Assembly (NCBI GenBank): GCA_016647705.1 | Contig: CM028333.1 | Coordinates: 9,622,616 to 9,686,615, forward strand | Length of the DNA: 64,000 nucleotides | Reading direction: 5' to 3' | From: Eucommia ulmoides | Lineage: Eukaryota > Streptophyta > Magnoliopsida > Garryales > Eucommiaceae | In this document: positions 34,023-44,527 of the stretch, piece after piece | Layout of the letters: each line of letters opens with the position of its first letter | Position numbering within the stretch: the stretch's first letter is position 1 | Notes under the pieces: generated by a model | What the model was told of the DNA's origin: nothing | Databases searched by the model: none | What the model saw: only the letters and a program-made list of their open reading frames with translations | Translations under genes and position numbers: made by a program

Positions 34023-34032
34023 TTTATATATG
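34023..34032 (-). promoter_or_regulatory. TATA box of the cysteine-rich peptide gene
   Basis: On the minus strand this reads CATATATAAAAAGCC, about 62-70 bases upstream of the first ATG, leaving a 5' UTR of roughly 35-40 bases. Confidence 0.55.
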
Positions 34033-34039
34033 GATTAGG

Positions 34040-35280
34040 GTAATAAATAAACATTTTATGAAGAAATTAAAGAGAAATTAATTTGACGTTTCAATTATTT
34101 TACGAGTATGTCAGATTCGATGAATTTATTTTACAGATTTGAAAGAGATTAATGATATACCTCCCAAGATTAATAACTTTAAATTTTCCCCCTTTTTGTG
34201 TAGTAACGAGGTCATAATTATCATGCAAATATAGGATTTCTTCTTAACTTAATTTATGGAAAAATGCATTAATTTTTTGGGATAATTGGTCAATAGTCCC
34301 AATTACACAGTTTAATCTATAATTTATTGATGCGCGCCGTTTTTCTGTGAGGAAAAGAATATTAAATAACAAATTATCAGCTTAAAGATTTATTTATTTA
34401 TTTATTTTTTTTAAGCGTTTTTTTTTTTTTTTTTTTTAAGCGCCGGTTTTCTAAAAAAATATACTTAGACCATTTTAAAAATAAGGAGTCGTTACCTAAC
34501 ATTGGGTTTAAATGGTATGCTTGGTCATCGAATTTTTAGAAAATAATTTAAAAGGCCTAAGTAAAAAATTGACTAAAAAAAAAACACGGTCAGACCAAAG
34601 ATTCATTTAAAGGCTCGGGGGTCTGTTACACTCAGGAAAGGTGTTAGGCACCCCAAGACGCCCGTCCGAAAATGGTACCTTATATCCAATTAAATCCAAT
34701 TATTTTAGTCCAAGTGTTTTATTTTATTTTGAAACCATTTTGCTTCTTATAAAATCTTTTTAGTATTTTCACAAATAAGGTAGGACAAGTTTTTGGTTTT
34801 TTTTAAAATGTTTCTCCGATATAACCTCTTATCGAATATTAAAAATTTGATAAGGATGGTCACTGGGGGGTATTTATATATGTTTCCTAAAGACTTCTTT
34901 ATTTTATATGGGCAAACTCAAATAAGTGAATAAATATGAAAATGTGAATGTAAAAACTAAGATTATATGAATTTGATTTTATATGCAAAAGTGACCAAAA
35001 AACAAAACAAAACTAAATGGTTTAATTTAAATACGTCAATGCAAACTGATGTGAATACTACGTAAATTAACCTGATTATACGTGACAATGATTTAATTAA
35101 AAAAAAGTGTTGTGACTAGATATGAAAAAGTAGTATGAATTTGTGCAATTTTAAAAAAAAAACTATATGTAGAAAAAAAGTGAGTGATGAAAGTGTACTA
35201 AACTTGTCCTCTAAATAATGCAAGAAGTAAATATGCAAAATAGATACAAAAATGTTTATTTTAAATTTGTCCAATTAATT
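34040..35280. other. intergenic, with one conserved-looking repeat block
   Basis: No gene was seen. The part 34600-34680 (GGCTCGGGGGTCTGTTACAC, then GGTGTTAGGCACCCC) looks like a piece commonly found in plant long retroelements, but no borders are visible. Confidence 0.35.
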
Positions 35281-35282
35281 TA

Positions 35283-36110
35283 GGTTGCGTTTGGATAAGG
35301 GATTTGATAAATCCAAGAGATTTATGAAACGAAGGGATTTTAAAATCCCTTATTTAGATAATTGTTTGAATTGAAGTATTTGAATAATTTTTGTTTTCTA
35401 TTTTTTGATCCCAATTTTGAAAAAAAAAAGGAAAAATAAAGAAGAGAAAGCAGACGATGAACAGACGAAGAAGCAGAAACAGAACAAATTGAAGAAGATC
35501 ACCATTCGCCGTTCGTTCACCGTTCGAAGTTCGCCAATCAAAATAGGGTTCGATTTCGAGATTTCAAAATCAATTTTGAAACCTATTTCGATTTTGAACC
35601 CTATTTCGAAATCGATTTCGTTTTTCAGGAAGATGGAGAATGAACGAACGAAGAAATGAACGAATGAACAAAGATGGTGAACGAACGAATGGACCCAAAT
35701 CGATTTTGATTTCGATTTCGAACCCTTTTTTGATTTGGATTTTGATTTTGAAATCAATTTTGTTTCTGACGACGACGACGAAATCCGCGAAGAAGAATAA
35801 GCAGAAGATCGATGATCTACGAAGCAGAAGAAGAACGACGTAGAAATCGAAATCGATTTCGTTTTTGACGACGATGACGAAGAACGAAGCACGACGAAGA
35901 ATGAAACAGAAGATCGAAGAAGAAGTAGAAGATCGAAGAACGAAGATCAGATGAAGAAGAAGAACGAAATGGGCGAACGAAGGTCGATGGAAGGATTTCA
36001 CAAATTCAGTCTCTCCCAAAGTTATTTTGAAATCCTTCCTTTCACCCCAAAAGAGATTTAACAAATCTCTTTTCTTAAAATCCTTCTACTCCCCAAATAA
36101 GGGATTTTCC
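35283..36110. mobile_element. ~830-base non-autonomous TIR element
   Basis: The ends GTTTGGATAAGGGATTTGAT and the reverse of AAATAAGGGATTTTCCAAAC are inverted copies. Inside are AAATCCC and GGGATTT words in both orientations. The GA-rich core (GACGACGA, GAAGAAG) yields Lys/Ser/Arg-rich frames on both strands that I do not treat as genes. Confidence 0.55.
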
Positions 36111-36139
36111 AAACATTTAAAGGGAAAAAAAAGAATAAA

Positions 36140-36330
36140 CGTTGCAATCAAACATGTTTCTTATTTCTGTTCTGATAAATTAAAAGAAACAATTTCAAGA
36201 CAATGATCGTTACCAAACATGTTTCTATTCTCGGAATACTCTAGAACAAAAATAGAATTTTTATCCCGGTTTATTGAAAGTAGAAACAGAAAAACACAAA
36301 CATTAACCAAACGCCAAGTTATTTTTAGCT
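36140..36330. mobile_element. half copy of the MITE at 33155-33580
   Basis: It matches 33425-33580 (AATTAAAAGAAACAATTTCA to CATTAACCAAACG). Only the right half is present. It lies just downstream of the last RDR1 exon remnant. Confidence 0.55.
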
Positions 36331-36418
36331 TTAAAAAAAAAAAAAATTGAATGAACAAAAATCTAAGATAGTGTTTGCTAAAACAAAATTGAAGCAACGA
36401 AATTGGAAATTGGAATAC

Positions 36419-36569
36419 CTCAATTGTAACATCATGATCCAACGTTCTAGTTGGTGCAGGATCATAATCCATGGGCGCCATTTGCTTCCGTGGAATAAGA
36501 TCGGGGTCCTAGCAGACGAAGTAAATGTTTCCATCCAAATCACTTCTCGAACATTCATTCGGATGCGGT
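36419..36569 (-). pseudogene. RDR1: RDR1 exon 3 with mutated active site
   Basis: After an AATAATAG acceptor it reads PHPNECSRSDLDGNIYFVC, then TAG, then DPDLIPRKQMAPMDYDPAPT and DHDVTIE before a GTATTC donor. The third Asp of the invariant DxDGD metal-binding motif is Asn (AAC), and the usual Trp codon after C is TAG. The exon expected after this donor was not found down to 28.5 kb. Confidence 0.9.
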
Positions 36570-36713
36570 CTATTATTGAAATTAAAAGACTTACTCTCAA
36601 AAAACGCTTTAAGGTTGTCCTAAACTTTATATATATCTCAGTATCAGGAAACAGATGTTGGATTCAACAACTTTAATATAGAATAGTGGAATAAATTCAG
36701 TTTAAGTAATTAC

Positions 36714-38052
36714 CTCATTCCTTTCTGTGGAAAAACAACACAATCCACCATATGGTGCAAAGTTGGAACATTAACAGCCCTCAAAACACGAACATTACCA
36801 GGATGCAAGCATGGGTTTTTTGCAACAACTACCATGCCCTCGACAATTTCAGGCTGGCATGAGCCACGATCATTGAACAGAATGCTATCATCATAAAATG
36901 CCCGGCGTCCAGCACCAGAGAATTGAACAAATACCTGCCCATATTCCAAGGTCCTGGTTTCGTCCAAACAACCCATCATTGTTCTTCCACTCGGAACGAA
37001 TATCCTTGCTTTAGTCCGCAATTCAATCAATTTTGATGCCCAAAACATCTGCAACATCATTGAGAGAAACGACTCAACATTAGGCTTGTAACCACATAAC
37101 AGCATTTCCTTGAGAATGTTGGTGTTTTCGCCTGGAGACATCAACTCTAATGCCTCCTGTGCCCTTAGGGGATCCGTCAAGATACTATTCAGTTGTTCCA
37201 CTTCTTCCCTCTGTTTTTTCTCAAAGACGTGATCTTTAATCCCGAGAGTAGACAAAAAGGTGATGAGCTGACGATTCAGATAACAAGTTGATATTTTGCC
37301 CATGCCAGAACGTCCAATTTCGTGTTGGTTGATTCATACTTCAATATGCTCTTCTTAAGTGACAGCTTAGCTGACGAGTAGGGATCAATCGCTACCACAC
37401 CTTTGTACCCACCGTAACAAATTTGAAAAGAAGATGGACTAAAACTTCTGAGGCCACATTTCATGGCAACACTGTCTGCAAAATCCTCAGATATTTTCCC
37501 AATTCCATCTAAAAAAACATATTTGGTTTTACCTCTGATGGCCTCTACGTCAGGAATAATTTCGATTTCGTGCCTCGCAACATTCAACGTTTCCGTGGAT
37601 GAGCTGAAAGATTGACCCAATCTGGCAGCATATTTTGCCACATTTCTTATCTGACGAAAATCACCCAACCATTTTCTTATTGCACCAGAGATGAGCCCAG
37701 GTCTGGAAGCGAACATCCACAGAGAATTTTCCCTCAATTGACTCGAGGAAAACGCGAGAAATTCGAACCTTTTATTACCAATTGCGATACCATTTCTCAG
37801 TGTCGAAATTATCCTGTTATAAATGCTTGTTCTTCTTTCTTCATTTCCGTTGGCTGCGCGTGGGCACAAATCCGTGGAATACATTTTATCCAACTCCTCT
37901 TCGATAAAAGAAACTCGAAGAAAATTGTCAATATCTTCAGGATAGTTACGTAGTACACGATTGGACATTGACCTCCGGGCCACAAAAATACACTTTGGAC
38001 GGCGTGACTTGAACCCTGTGAACGTAAACCAATCCAACATATAAAGGAATTG
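36714..38052 (-). pseudogene. RDR1: RDR1 exon 2, part after the LTR
   Basis: It resumes PLYVGLVYVHRVQVTPSK in phase with the part before the LTR once one target duplication is discounted. A two-base loss at the N-V-S-N position and a one-base loss in the AKYQ(P)CYLNRQ position shift the frame twice. Otherwise the sequence is close to the RDR1 catalytic domain up to VDCVVFPQKGMR, where a GTAATT donor follows. Confidence 0.9.
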
Positions 38053-38772
38053 TATAAGACCCAAATTTTTGTATACGTACAATCTAAGTTATATTTTAGA
38101 ATATTTAGAAAATAACGGGATAGATTGTGTCATTTATTATTGAATTTAAAATTTTAGGGGTTAATTGATAATTTTAAAATACTAATTTTAGATTTTAGGT
38201 TTAGCTAAGAACTTAAAGAAAATTGAAGGAGATTTAGTGTAATTTAAATAATTTTTTTAAAGGAACAATAGGTAGGAGGTCCTATATTTAAGGTCTAATT
38301 GGTCAAAAGTCCTACATGTGGTAAAAACTTTTGATTTGGTCCCATTTCTTTTAAAAATGCGGAAGCCTTACTTATGTCATAATCACGCGTTAGTTACATG
38401 TAACTATTTTCTGTATAATATCACTGTATTAGTTACAGGTAACTAATTTAATTTTTTTTTTTTGGTTACATATTCCAATAATATGTAACTTTTTAGTTAT
38501 ATGTCTCTGATATGTAACTAAAAAATTTAATATTTTTCAGTTACATGTAACTTTTTAATTACATGTTTCTGATATGTAACTAAAAGATTTGATATTTTTT
38601 CAGTAACGTCACAATATATATATATATATATAACTTTTTAATTACATGTCTCTAATATGTAACTAAAAAATTTAATATTTTTCAGTTACATGTTTTAATA
38701 ATATGTAACTTTTTAGTTACATGTACCTGATATGTAACTAAAAAGTTTGATATTTTTTCGGTAACGTCACAA

Positions 38773-38809
<37 letters not shown>

Positions 38810-39134
38810 AACATGTAACTAATATTATATAAACACATGTAACTAAAAATACTCAAGTATGTGTAAAAAGTAACAATTATGAAATTATGATTAACATTAG
38901 TTACATGTAACAGAATTCACTATAAAAATTGAATGAACTCACTAAAAGACTCCCTACAATCCCTGCAATATCCCTACAATTCCTACAATGCGGGATTAAA
39001 ACATAAGTGAAATCTAATTTAAAGGATTAAATCAAAACCTAATAACACAAAAGGACACCAATTAGACTTAAAAAAATGGAATTTTCACCAATTTTTCCTT
39101 TTTTAAATTCTCCTTCATTATGAAGGAAACTGTA

Positions 39135-39166
<32 letters not shown>

Positions 39167-39263
39167 GTGTGTGTGTCCGCGCGCGCATACACATATCCAC
39201 AAGAGGGACACGTGGCCAATTTTGCAAATATATATATACACACACACGCCTGAAATACGGAGG

Positions 39264-39303
<40 letters not shown>

Positions 39304-41161
39304 AGAGGGGAGCAGTCGGTGGCAAAAGGGCGGTGATCGTCGCCGGTCGTCCGATGAGCGTTCGGTTGGCTGTTTAGGTGCGAGTGTGTGTGTTTCGTGA
39401 TCGTTGCAGTCGCCGGGGTGCTCTGCTCATTCGGTGGGAGTGATCATCGTGGGTGAGGTCGCCGGAGTTGGTTAGGAGAGAGAGAGAGGTTCGGCCGGTG
39501 GAGAGTTCATCCGGTTGGTGAGGTGGGTGTTCGGTCGGTCCGTCCAGTTCGTCGGCGGAGTGATCGGCGTGTGTGGGTATCGATCGTTGTGTATGTGTGG
39601 GTTTGATTAAAACGTGTGGGTGTGATCGGAGGTGTGGCGTCGCCGTCTGGTCCGGCAGTGTGGGTCCTTATTCGTGGCAGTTGCAGCGCCGACCGTGTGT
39701 GTGTGTCGCTGCTCTGCGTGTGTGTGTGTGAGGTTCGTGGGTGTGTAGTTGCTGGCAGTGGGTCATCGCCATTCCGTCCGTTATGGGTATGGCGGTGTGC
39801 TGATCGTCAGGGATCAGTGATTGTGTGTGTGTGTTGTCTGGCAGTGTGATCAGTGCGTGTGCCGTTCGTGTGTGTTTTAGCTTCGGCTGTGTGTGTGTGT
39901 GTGATCGGCCGGCGGGTGAAGGTCGACAATGGTGTTGTAGGCCGTCAGTTGAACCAGGAGCACAAAACAGAAGGAAAAAAAATAAAAAATAAGAAAGAAG
40001 AAAAGAAGAGAAAAACGAAAAAAAATACACAAAGAACCCCAATAAAAATTAAAAACCCATCTCGCGACCGGTGGAAAATTCGGATCTCAATTAGAATTCC
40101 GAACTCTTTTAATATATGTATTTAATTTTCTCATTGTATGATTTTTGATAAATTGTTGATGAATTTTACCTGTTAAATTTTATGAAATAATTTGGACAAT
40201 GTGAAAAATTATGTGAAAAGCATGCTAAGGTGTTTTATTTATCGCGTTAATTAAATGAACGTATTAGAGGGGTTGGATTTCTACTGAGCGGTGGTTCACA
40301 ACTCCACAGTTTTGATTGTAGGGCCGGTGAGGACGAATCGACGTCAGGAGTAGAATTTCTATTTAAAATTTATAATAATTGTATTTATTATTTTTGTTTG
40401 AAAAATTGAACCGAAGTAGGCGATAAATATAAGATAATTTTTGTGTTAATTCTTCAACCTGGTTGATATTGTTTTCTGGCCGATAATTATGTTTAAAAAA
40501 ATTAAATATAAATGGATGGATTCAATTTATATATTATAGATTGATACCAAATTTGTATATAATAAAACCGTTTATTATATTCGATAAAGGGATGAATATA
40601 AATTTGTGTTAAATATAAATTCTAATTATCGTCGTTGCATGTAAAATTTATCAGATATTTATTAATTAAAATATTGATTATTTTGGGTAAAATTACCGTC
40701 GTCGATAAATAAAAATTGTCGCCGTTGGATTGTAAAAATTATTTAATTTTATAGATTAAGCAATTGGTCGGTGATAGCAAAACGGCGTCAGGAATGGTAT
40801 TAGAATTTTTATTTGTAATCATTGTAGCTAATATTTACTACTGAAAAATTGATTCGTTAAGTCAACGAATTGTATGTGAATAAATTATTGTGTCAGGGGT
40901 TATTTAAATATTAGTTACCTGTTACCATACAAATATTTTTAGGAGTTATATATTCATAATGAATTAATATGTGCGGCCATGTGATATATAAATTGTTATT
41001 ATATTTATTAGTTACCGTTGTAAAATCGGCAACAATAATTATCTTCATTATTATAAAAATTTACCGAACATTGTAAATTGGAAATTTGACCAGTTGGTTT
41101 TGAGTAGAAATTCTCTATAGGAGAAACCGTAGTAGCAGCTCTAAGAAACCGGGTCATCACA
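38053..41161 (+). mobile_element. solo LTR (TATAAGACCC...GGGTCATCACA) inside RDR1 exon 2
   Basis: The length is 3109, antisense to RDR1. The ends match the TGTAAGACCC...GGTCGTTACA family, with the first G changed to A. The flanks are AATTG (38048-38052) and AATGG (41162-41166), a duplication with one mismatch. Taking out the LTR and one flank joins RDR1 codons in phase (SPAI to PLYVGLVYV). It contains a GTTACATGTAAC array (38390-38912), (TA)n tracts, a 40-base A tract near 39264-39300 and a GT-rich, CGGCGG-containing part (39160-39950). There are no retroelement genes. Confidence 0.88.
38390..38912. repeat. GTTACATGTAAC palindrome array with ~125-base higher-order repeat
   Basis: More than ten GTTACATGTAAC-like words occur, some perfect (AGTTACATGTAACT at 38392-38405). 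A longer unit, ending TTTTTTCAGTAACGTCACAA then (TA)n, occurs twice (near 38575-38630 and 38735-38805). Confidence 0.8.
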
Positions 41162-41704
41162 AATGGCAGGTGAGTTAGGAAGATTCCTGGCCGCTCAATA
41201 TTTTGTGTATTGCTCGGTCAGCCACTTTACAGGTTGGTAGCAGCAATCCTTTCTATGAGACAGCCTTTCCAGGGCATGTTCAATGCATGAAAAGTTTACC
41301 CTCTGAGGATCAACCAACCGGAAAAATTTGTCATCAAGTGCTGGCCTCGGAACACACCCGTGCTGAACCAACGCGCAAACCTTGAACAATATTTTGTAAG
41401 GCAAATCAAGTCCCGGGGGAGGGCCAACAATTGGGACAAGATTCAAATTTCGGGAAAACGTGGAACCACTCTCCAGGATGAATTGGCTTTCGCTTTCTGT
41501 GTAGTAAAAGAAGTTTGGAAGCTGAACGCCATATGAAAATTTCAAACAAAGAGCTGAAGATTGGACAATGCTCAAGGATGGAGTGAAATCAGTTGTTCTG
41601 ACCCATTGATCATCTGGAGTATCCAAATAACAATTGAGATCATAATCATCTTCATGGCTAGCAGAGTCTTCAAATTTCTCAAAGATCCGAGGAGCGCTGA
41701 CTAA
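41162..41704 (-). pseudogene. RDR1: RDR1 exon 2, part before the LTR
   Basis: It starts LVSAPRIFEKFEDSA after a GTAG acceptor and continues through WVRTTDF and IVGPPPGLDLPYKILFKV. A TGA replaces a codon after EQYTKY (41197-41195), then the frame continues AARNLPNSPAI to the LTR edge. The TGA alone would remove all catalytic parts. Confidence 0.9.
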
Positions 41705-41947
41705 CTACATTGAGAGTAAGAGAAGGAACGACAAGTTAAAAGAAATATATAAGAAAGTGCAGAAATTCATTGGGCCTAACTCACTCTCAAAAACGCCATG
41801 GAAGAGGAGGATTACCCCTAGACTGATATATAGCTTAGGATTAGGTAACACAAGCGATGTAGGATTCAACATAAAGTAAGACAACAACAACGTAGGATCA
41901 GGGGGAGTATTACACAAGTAATAGGATAATAATTAGATCAAGCAAAC

Positions 41948-42463
41948 CTGAATAAGCAGAAATTTTGAAGTTCTACCACACGGGCAATGCAACTCAACCT
42001 GCCAGATGTTATCGTGCGAAAGTTCAAGCTTGTATTCACGAAAAATATGCGATAGGAAGAAATAAATCTTTCTCATTCCAAATCCGAACTTCACATTAAC
42101 ACGCGAGTTTTCCCAGAGCAACAAGAACTTCTCTTTTGAGATTTGACATCCAAATTTCAGGGTCACACCTTCCATATCATGCATATATGCCTTGGGTTTA
42201 TGCACGATGTCCTTATCCATTGCCCGAGCTTTTAAATAAGAAGGGCCATAATATAGCCATTTATTCTCCGCCAAGGCGATGATATAATTAGCACTCTCGC
42301 TGCTCGTAAATTGGATTTTGGCTACTGCTCTCACCCCTCGTGCACCAAGCTTGACCTCCAAAGCATTGGCGGTACCTTTGCCAGTATATGGCTCTAAAAA
42401 TTCCTCAACTGTTTCTGCCGGCAATAGATGAGGGAATCCATATATCTGAATCGTCTTACCCAT
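41948..42463 (-). pseudogene. RDR1: RDR1 coding exon 1 (intact frame)
   Basis: It encodes 172 residues from MGKTIQIYGFP to SKFLLIQ, covering the RDR1 N-terminal RNA-recognition-like region, and ends in a CAG|GTTTGC donor in phase 0. No stop or frameshift is present. Upstream, an AACTGCAG acceptor at about 42484 suggests a 5' UTR intron before the ATG. Confidence 0.9.
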
Positions 42464-42499
42464 CGAATCCGAGTAATATAAACTGCAGTTGTGATGCAT

Positions 42500-42791
42500 A
42501 GTATTATGTTAGCAGTTTCAACAATATGAACACTTGAAAATATACATGCAAAAAACCAACACCAACACAAAAATTTGTTTAAAAGTTGATTAAAAAGCCC
42601 CACATCTTGTCTAAAATTACTGCCCGTTTGGTTGTCTTTCAATTCACAAATGTAAGAATTAAAAACAATTAATTAAATTAGCTAGCTAACCATTTTAGTT
42701 CTACTTTAAATGTTATTTTCTTGTGTAGTTGCAAAAATTTATCTAAACTAAAACAATTGAATGTTTCTTTGTTCATACGCAAATAGAGCAA
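42500..42791. other. presumed RDR1 5' UTR intron
   Basis: AT-rich, no gene. The acceptor-like AACTGCAG at about 42484 fits an intron that runs right into the transposon cluster. Confidence 0.35.
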
Positions 42792-43990
42792 TGTTGTAAA
42801 AGGCATTTGTGGGGCTTGTCCAGAGGCAAGGTGGTAGCGCGTAAAAATACGCCGTTACTTACACTCGCAAGTATACGAGGTCTAAGTTTTAGTATAGTGT
42901 GATCATTAATTCGGGTTATCGTATCCACAGGGATTGTTGTCGTTACTATCGAATACCGTATTTGTCGTGACCTAATTTTATCTAGGCGAAAAACAAATGT
43001 ATTTAATTAATTAAACTAATACTAATATAACTTAAATTAACTACACTAATATGTTAATACGTTTTAGGGTGAAGAATTGTATAGGGATTAACGTGTTTAC
43101 AAATATGTGTTCAATTTCGATTTACACGCGTTTACGTTGTTCGACCTATTTGACAATCTCGGTACGTAAACTCCACCGCCACCTCTTCCAAGTGTAAGAC
43201 GGGGGAATACACTTCGAGTCAACGGAGAAGTCCCCCTCAACGTCTTAACGACCCTAGGTCACGTGAGTCTCGCCCAGCGTCATTGATTGCACACAATCCA
43301 ACTCCCTCCCGGGTTATTGGATCGTCGCGTTGTATTTACCCTATTGACAATCTCCGTTCTAAAATTCCCTCGTCACTTCTCCCGAGTGTAAGACGAGGGA
43401 TATAACGCAACTTCGAGTCAACGAATAAGTCCCCCTCAACGTCTTAACGACCTTAGGTAGCGTGTGTCTTACCCTGTGTCATCGATTGTCTACGATTCAA
43501 ACCCCGACCAGGTTATAGAATCGTGGCGTTTGTTTACCCTAATCCGAATCCGGGGTTTTGTCAAAATCCCGTATTCTCCATTTATCAATCCAAGCATAAT
43601 AAACAAATAATATGATAAATACAATCAAACTATAAAGAACAATCACAAACGAAACACCGAAATCATCCAAACAACGTATTTATAAATTATATGTTAATCC
43701 CTACTACAATCCATATTTAACTCAGGGCCATAGCCGCATATACAATGAAATAACGAGCTAAACATGCTCACATGCTCCTAAGATAAAGAAATAAGGAAAA
43801 ACGATCGAAGAACTTAGTCTTATCCGAAGATAAACCGCTAAAAATGCTCTACGATTGATTCGCCGTCTTCTCCACTTTGGGATGCGAGCTCCACCACTAA
43901 AAATCCTAACCCTAGGCTTAAGTATAGCCTAAAGGGCTAAAAAATGAAAGAGAGGGAAGAGAGTTACCGGTCAAGGGGGAGGATAGGGGG

Positions 43991-44000
43991 TATTTATAGC
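43991..44000 (-). promoter_or_regulatory. TATA box in the 3' LTR
   Basis: The minus strand reads GCTATAAATACCCCCTA, about 50 bases after the palindrome array. Confidence 0.6.
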
Positions 44001-44049
44001 AAAAATATGTAAAAAATATCTAAAAATATCTCAAGACAGTATAGGAAAA

Positions 44050-44290
44050 ATCCGCCTAGGCGGTGGATTCTTTGCCTAGGCGGAGTTAGGTCGGTTCGGT
44101 CTGATCGCCTGGGCGGTGAAGTAGGCGGTGTATTGGAGAACATTCTGTTGAAATTCCGCCTAGGCTTCGTCCTCTGCTGGATTTTCGCCTAGGCGATAGA
44201 AATTTTGCCTAGGCGGTCGTCCGTCAATAACATTTTGCTCTTCTCTGCATCTTCACCGCTTAGGCGGTGGTCTGGACGCCTAAGCGGTGG
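44050..44290 (-). repeat. CCGCCTAGGCGG palindrome array (3' LTR)
   Basis: Eight cores of CGCCTAGGCG / CGCTTAGGCGGTGG type lie in 240 bases, the first perfect (CCGCCTAGGCGG at 44052-44063). Confidence 0.9.
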
Positions 44291-44512
44291 GCCTGTTTCA
44301 TCTTTTAGCCTCCGAGCTTGTTTATCCACTGTAATTTCGAACCGCTTTGGTTTGATCTCATCGTTTTAACTCCAGTTTCCTATCTTTTGCTCCACACACC
44401 TAAGTTATACAAAAAGTATGAAAACTAATTAAAACATAATAAAATACTATATAAATATATTCGAAAACTAACAAATTTGGATTGGAAATAGATAGGTTTT
44501 TCACACCTATCA

Positions 44513-44527
44513 ATACCCCTAAACTCA
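44513..44527 (-). other. polypurine tract
   Basis: The minus strand reads GAGTTTAGGGGTAT directly before the LTR. Confidence 0.65.

Larger units (their letters stand above)
36419..42463 (-). pseudogene. RDR1: RNA-dependent RNA polymerase 1 pseudogene, split by an LTR
   Basis: Plant RDR1 makes double-stranded RNA from aberrant or viral RNA and feeds small-RNA silencing. Order on the minus strand: coding exon 1 (42463-41948), a 243-base intron, a long exon 2 (41704-36714, interrupted by an LTR at 38053-41161), a 144-base intron, and exon 3 (36569-36419). The opening MGKTIQIYGFP and the words GMRKIYFF, WVRTTDF, LAFSSSQLRENS, RNVAKYAARLGQSF, DGIGKIS, GGYKGVVAIDP, LDETRTLEYGQVFVQ, AKNPCLHPG and PHPNEC identify it. 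Lesions: TGA at 41197-41195; the LTR; a two-base deletion near 37963-37966; a one-base deletion near 37287; catalytic DLDGD changed to DLDGN (36541-36527); TAG at 36511-36509. The C-terminal exon after DHDVTIE, about 300 residues in the family, is not found. It cannot make an active polymerase. Confidence 0.93.
42832..44512 (-). repeat. 3' LTR of the Athila/Tat-like element
   Basis: TGGTAGCGCG...CACACCTATCA, 1681 bases. A CCGCCTAGGCGG array lies at 44050-44290 and a TATA-like GCTATAAATA at 44000-43991. It lacks a piece present at about 47820-47868 of the other LTR. Confidence 0.92.

Noticed and set aside
35398..36064. Two 164-residue minus-strand frames, Ser/Lys/Phe-rich
   Set aside because: They come from GAAGAA/GACGAC low-complexity sequence inside a TIR element; frames are equally open on both strands.
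44050..44290. Regularly spaced palindromes that could recall a CRISPR array
   Set aside because: This is plant nuclear LTR sequence; cores are short and irregularly spaced, and no cas genes exist.
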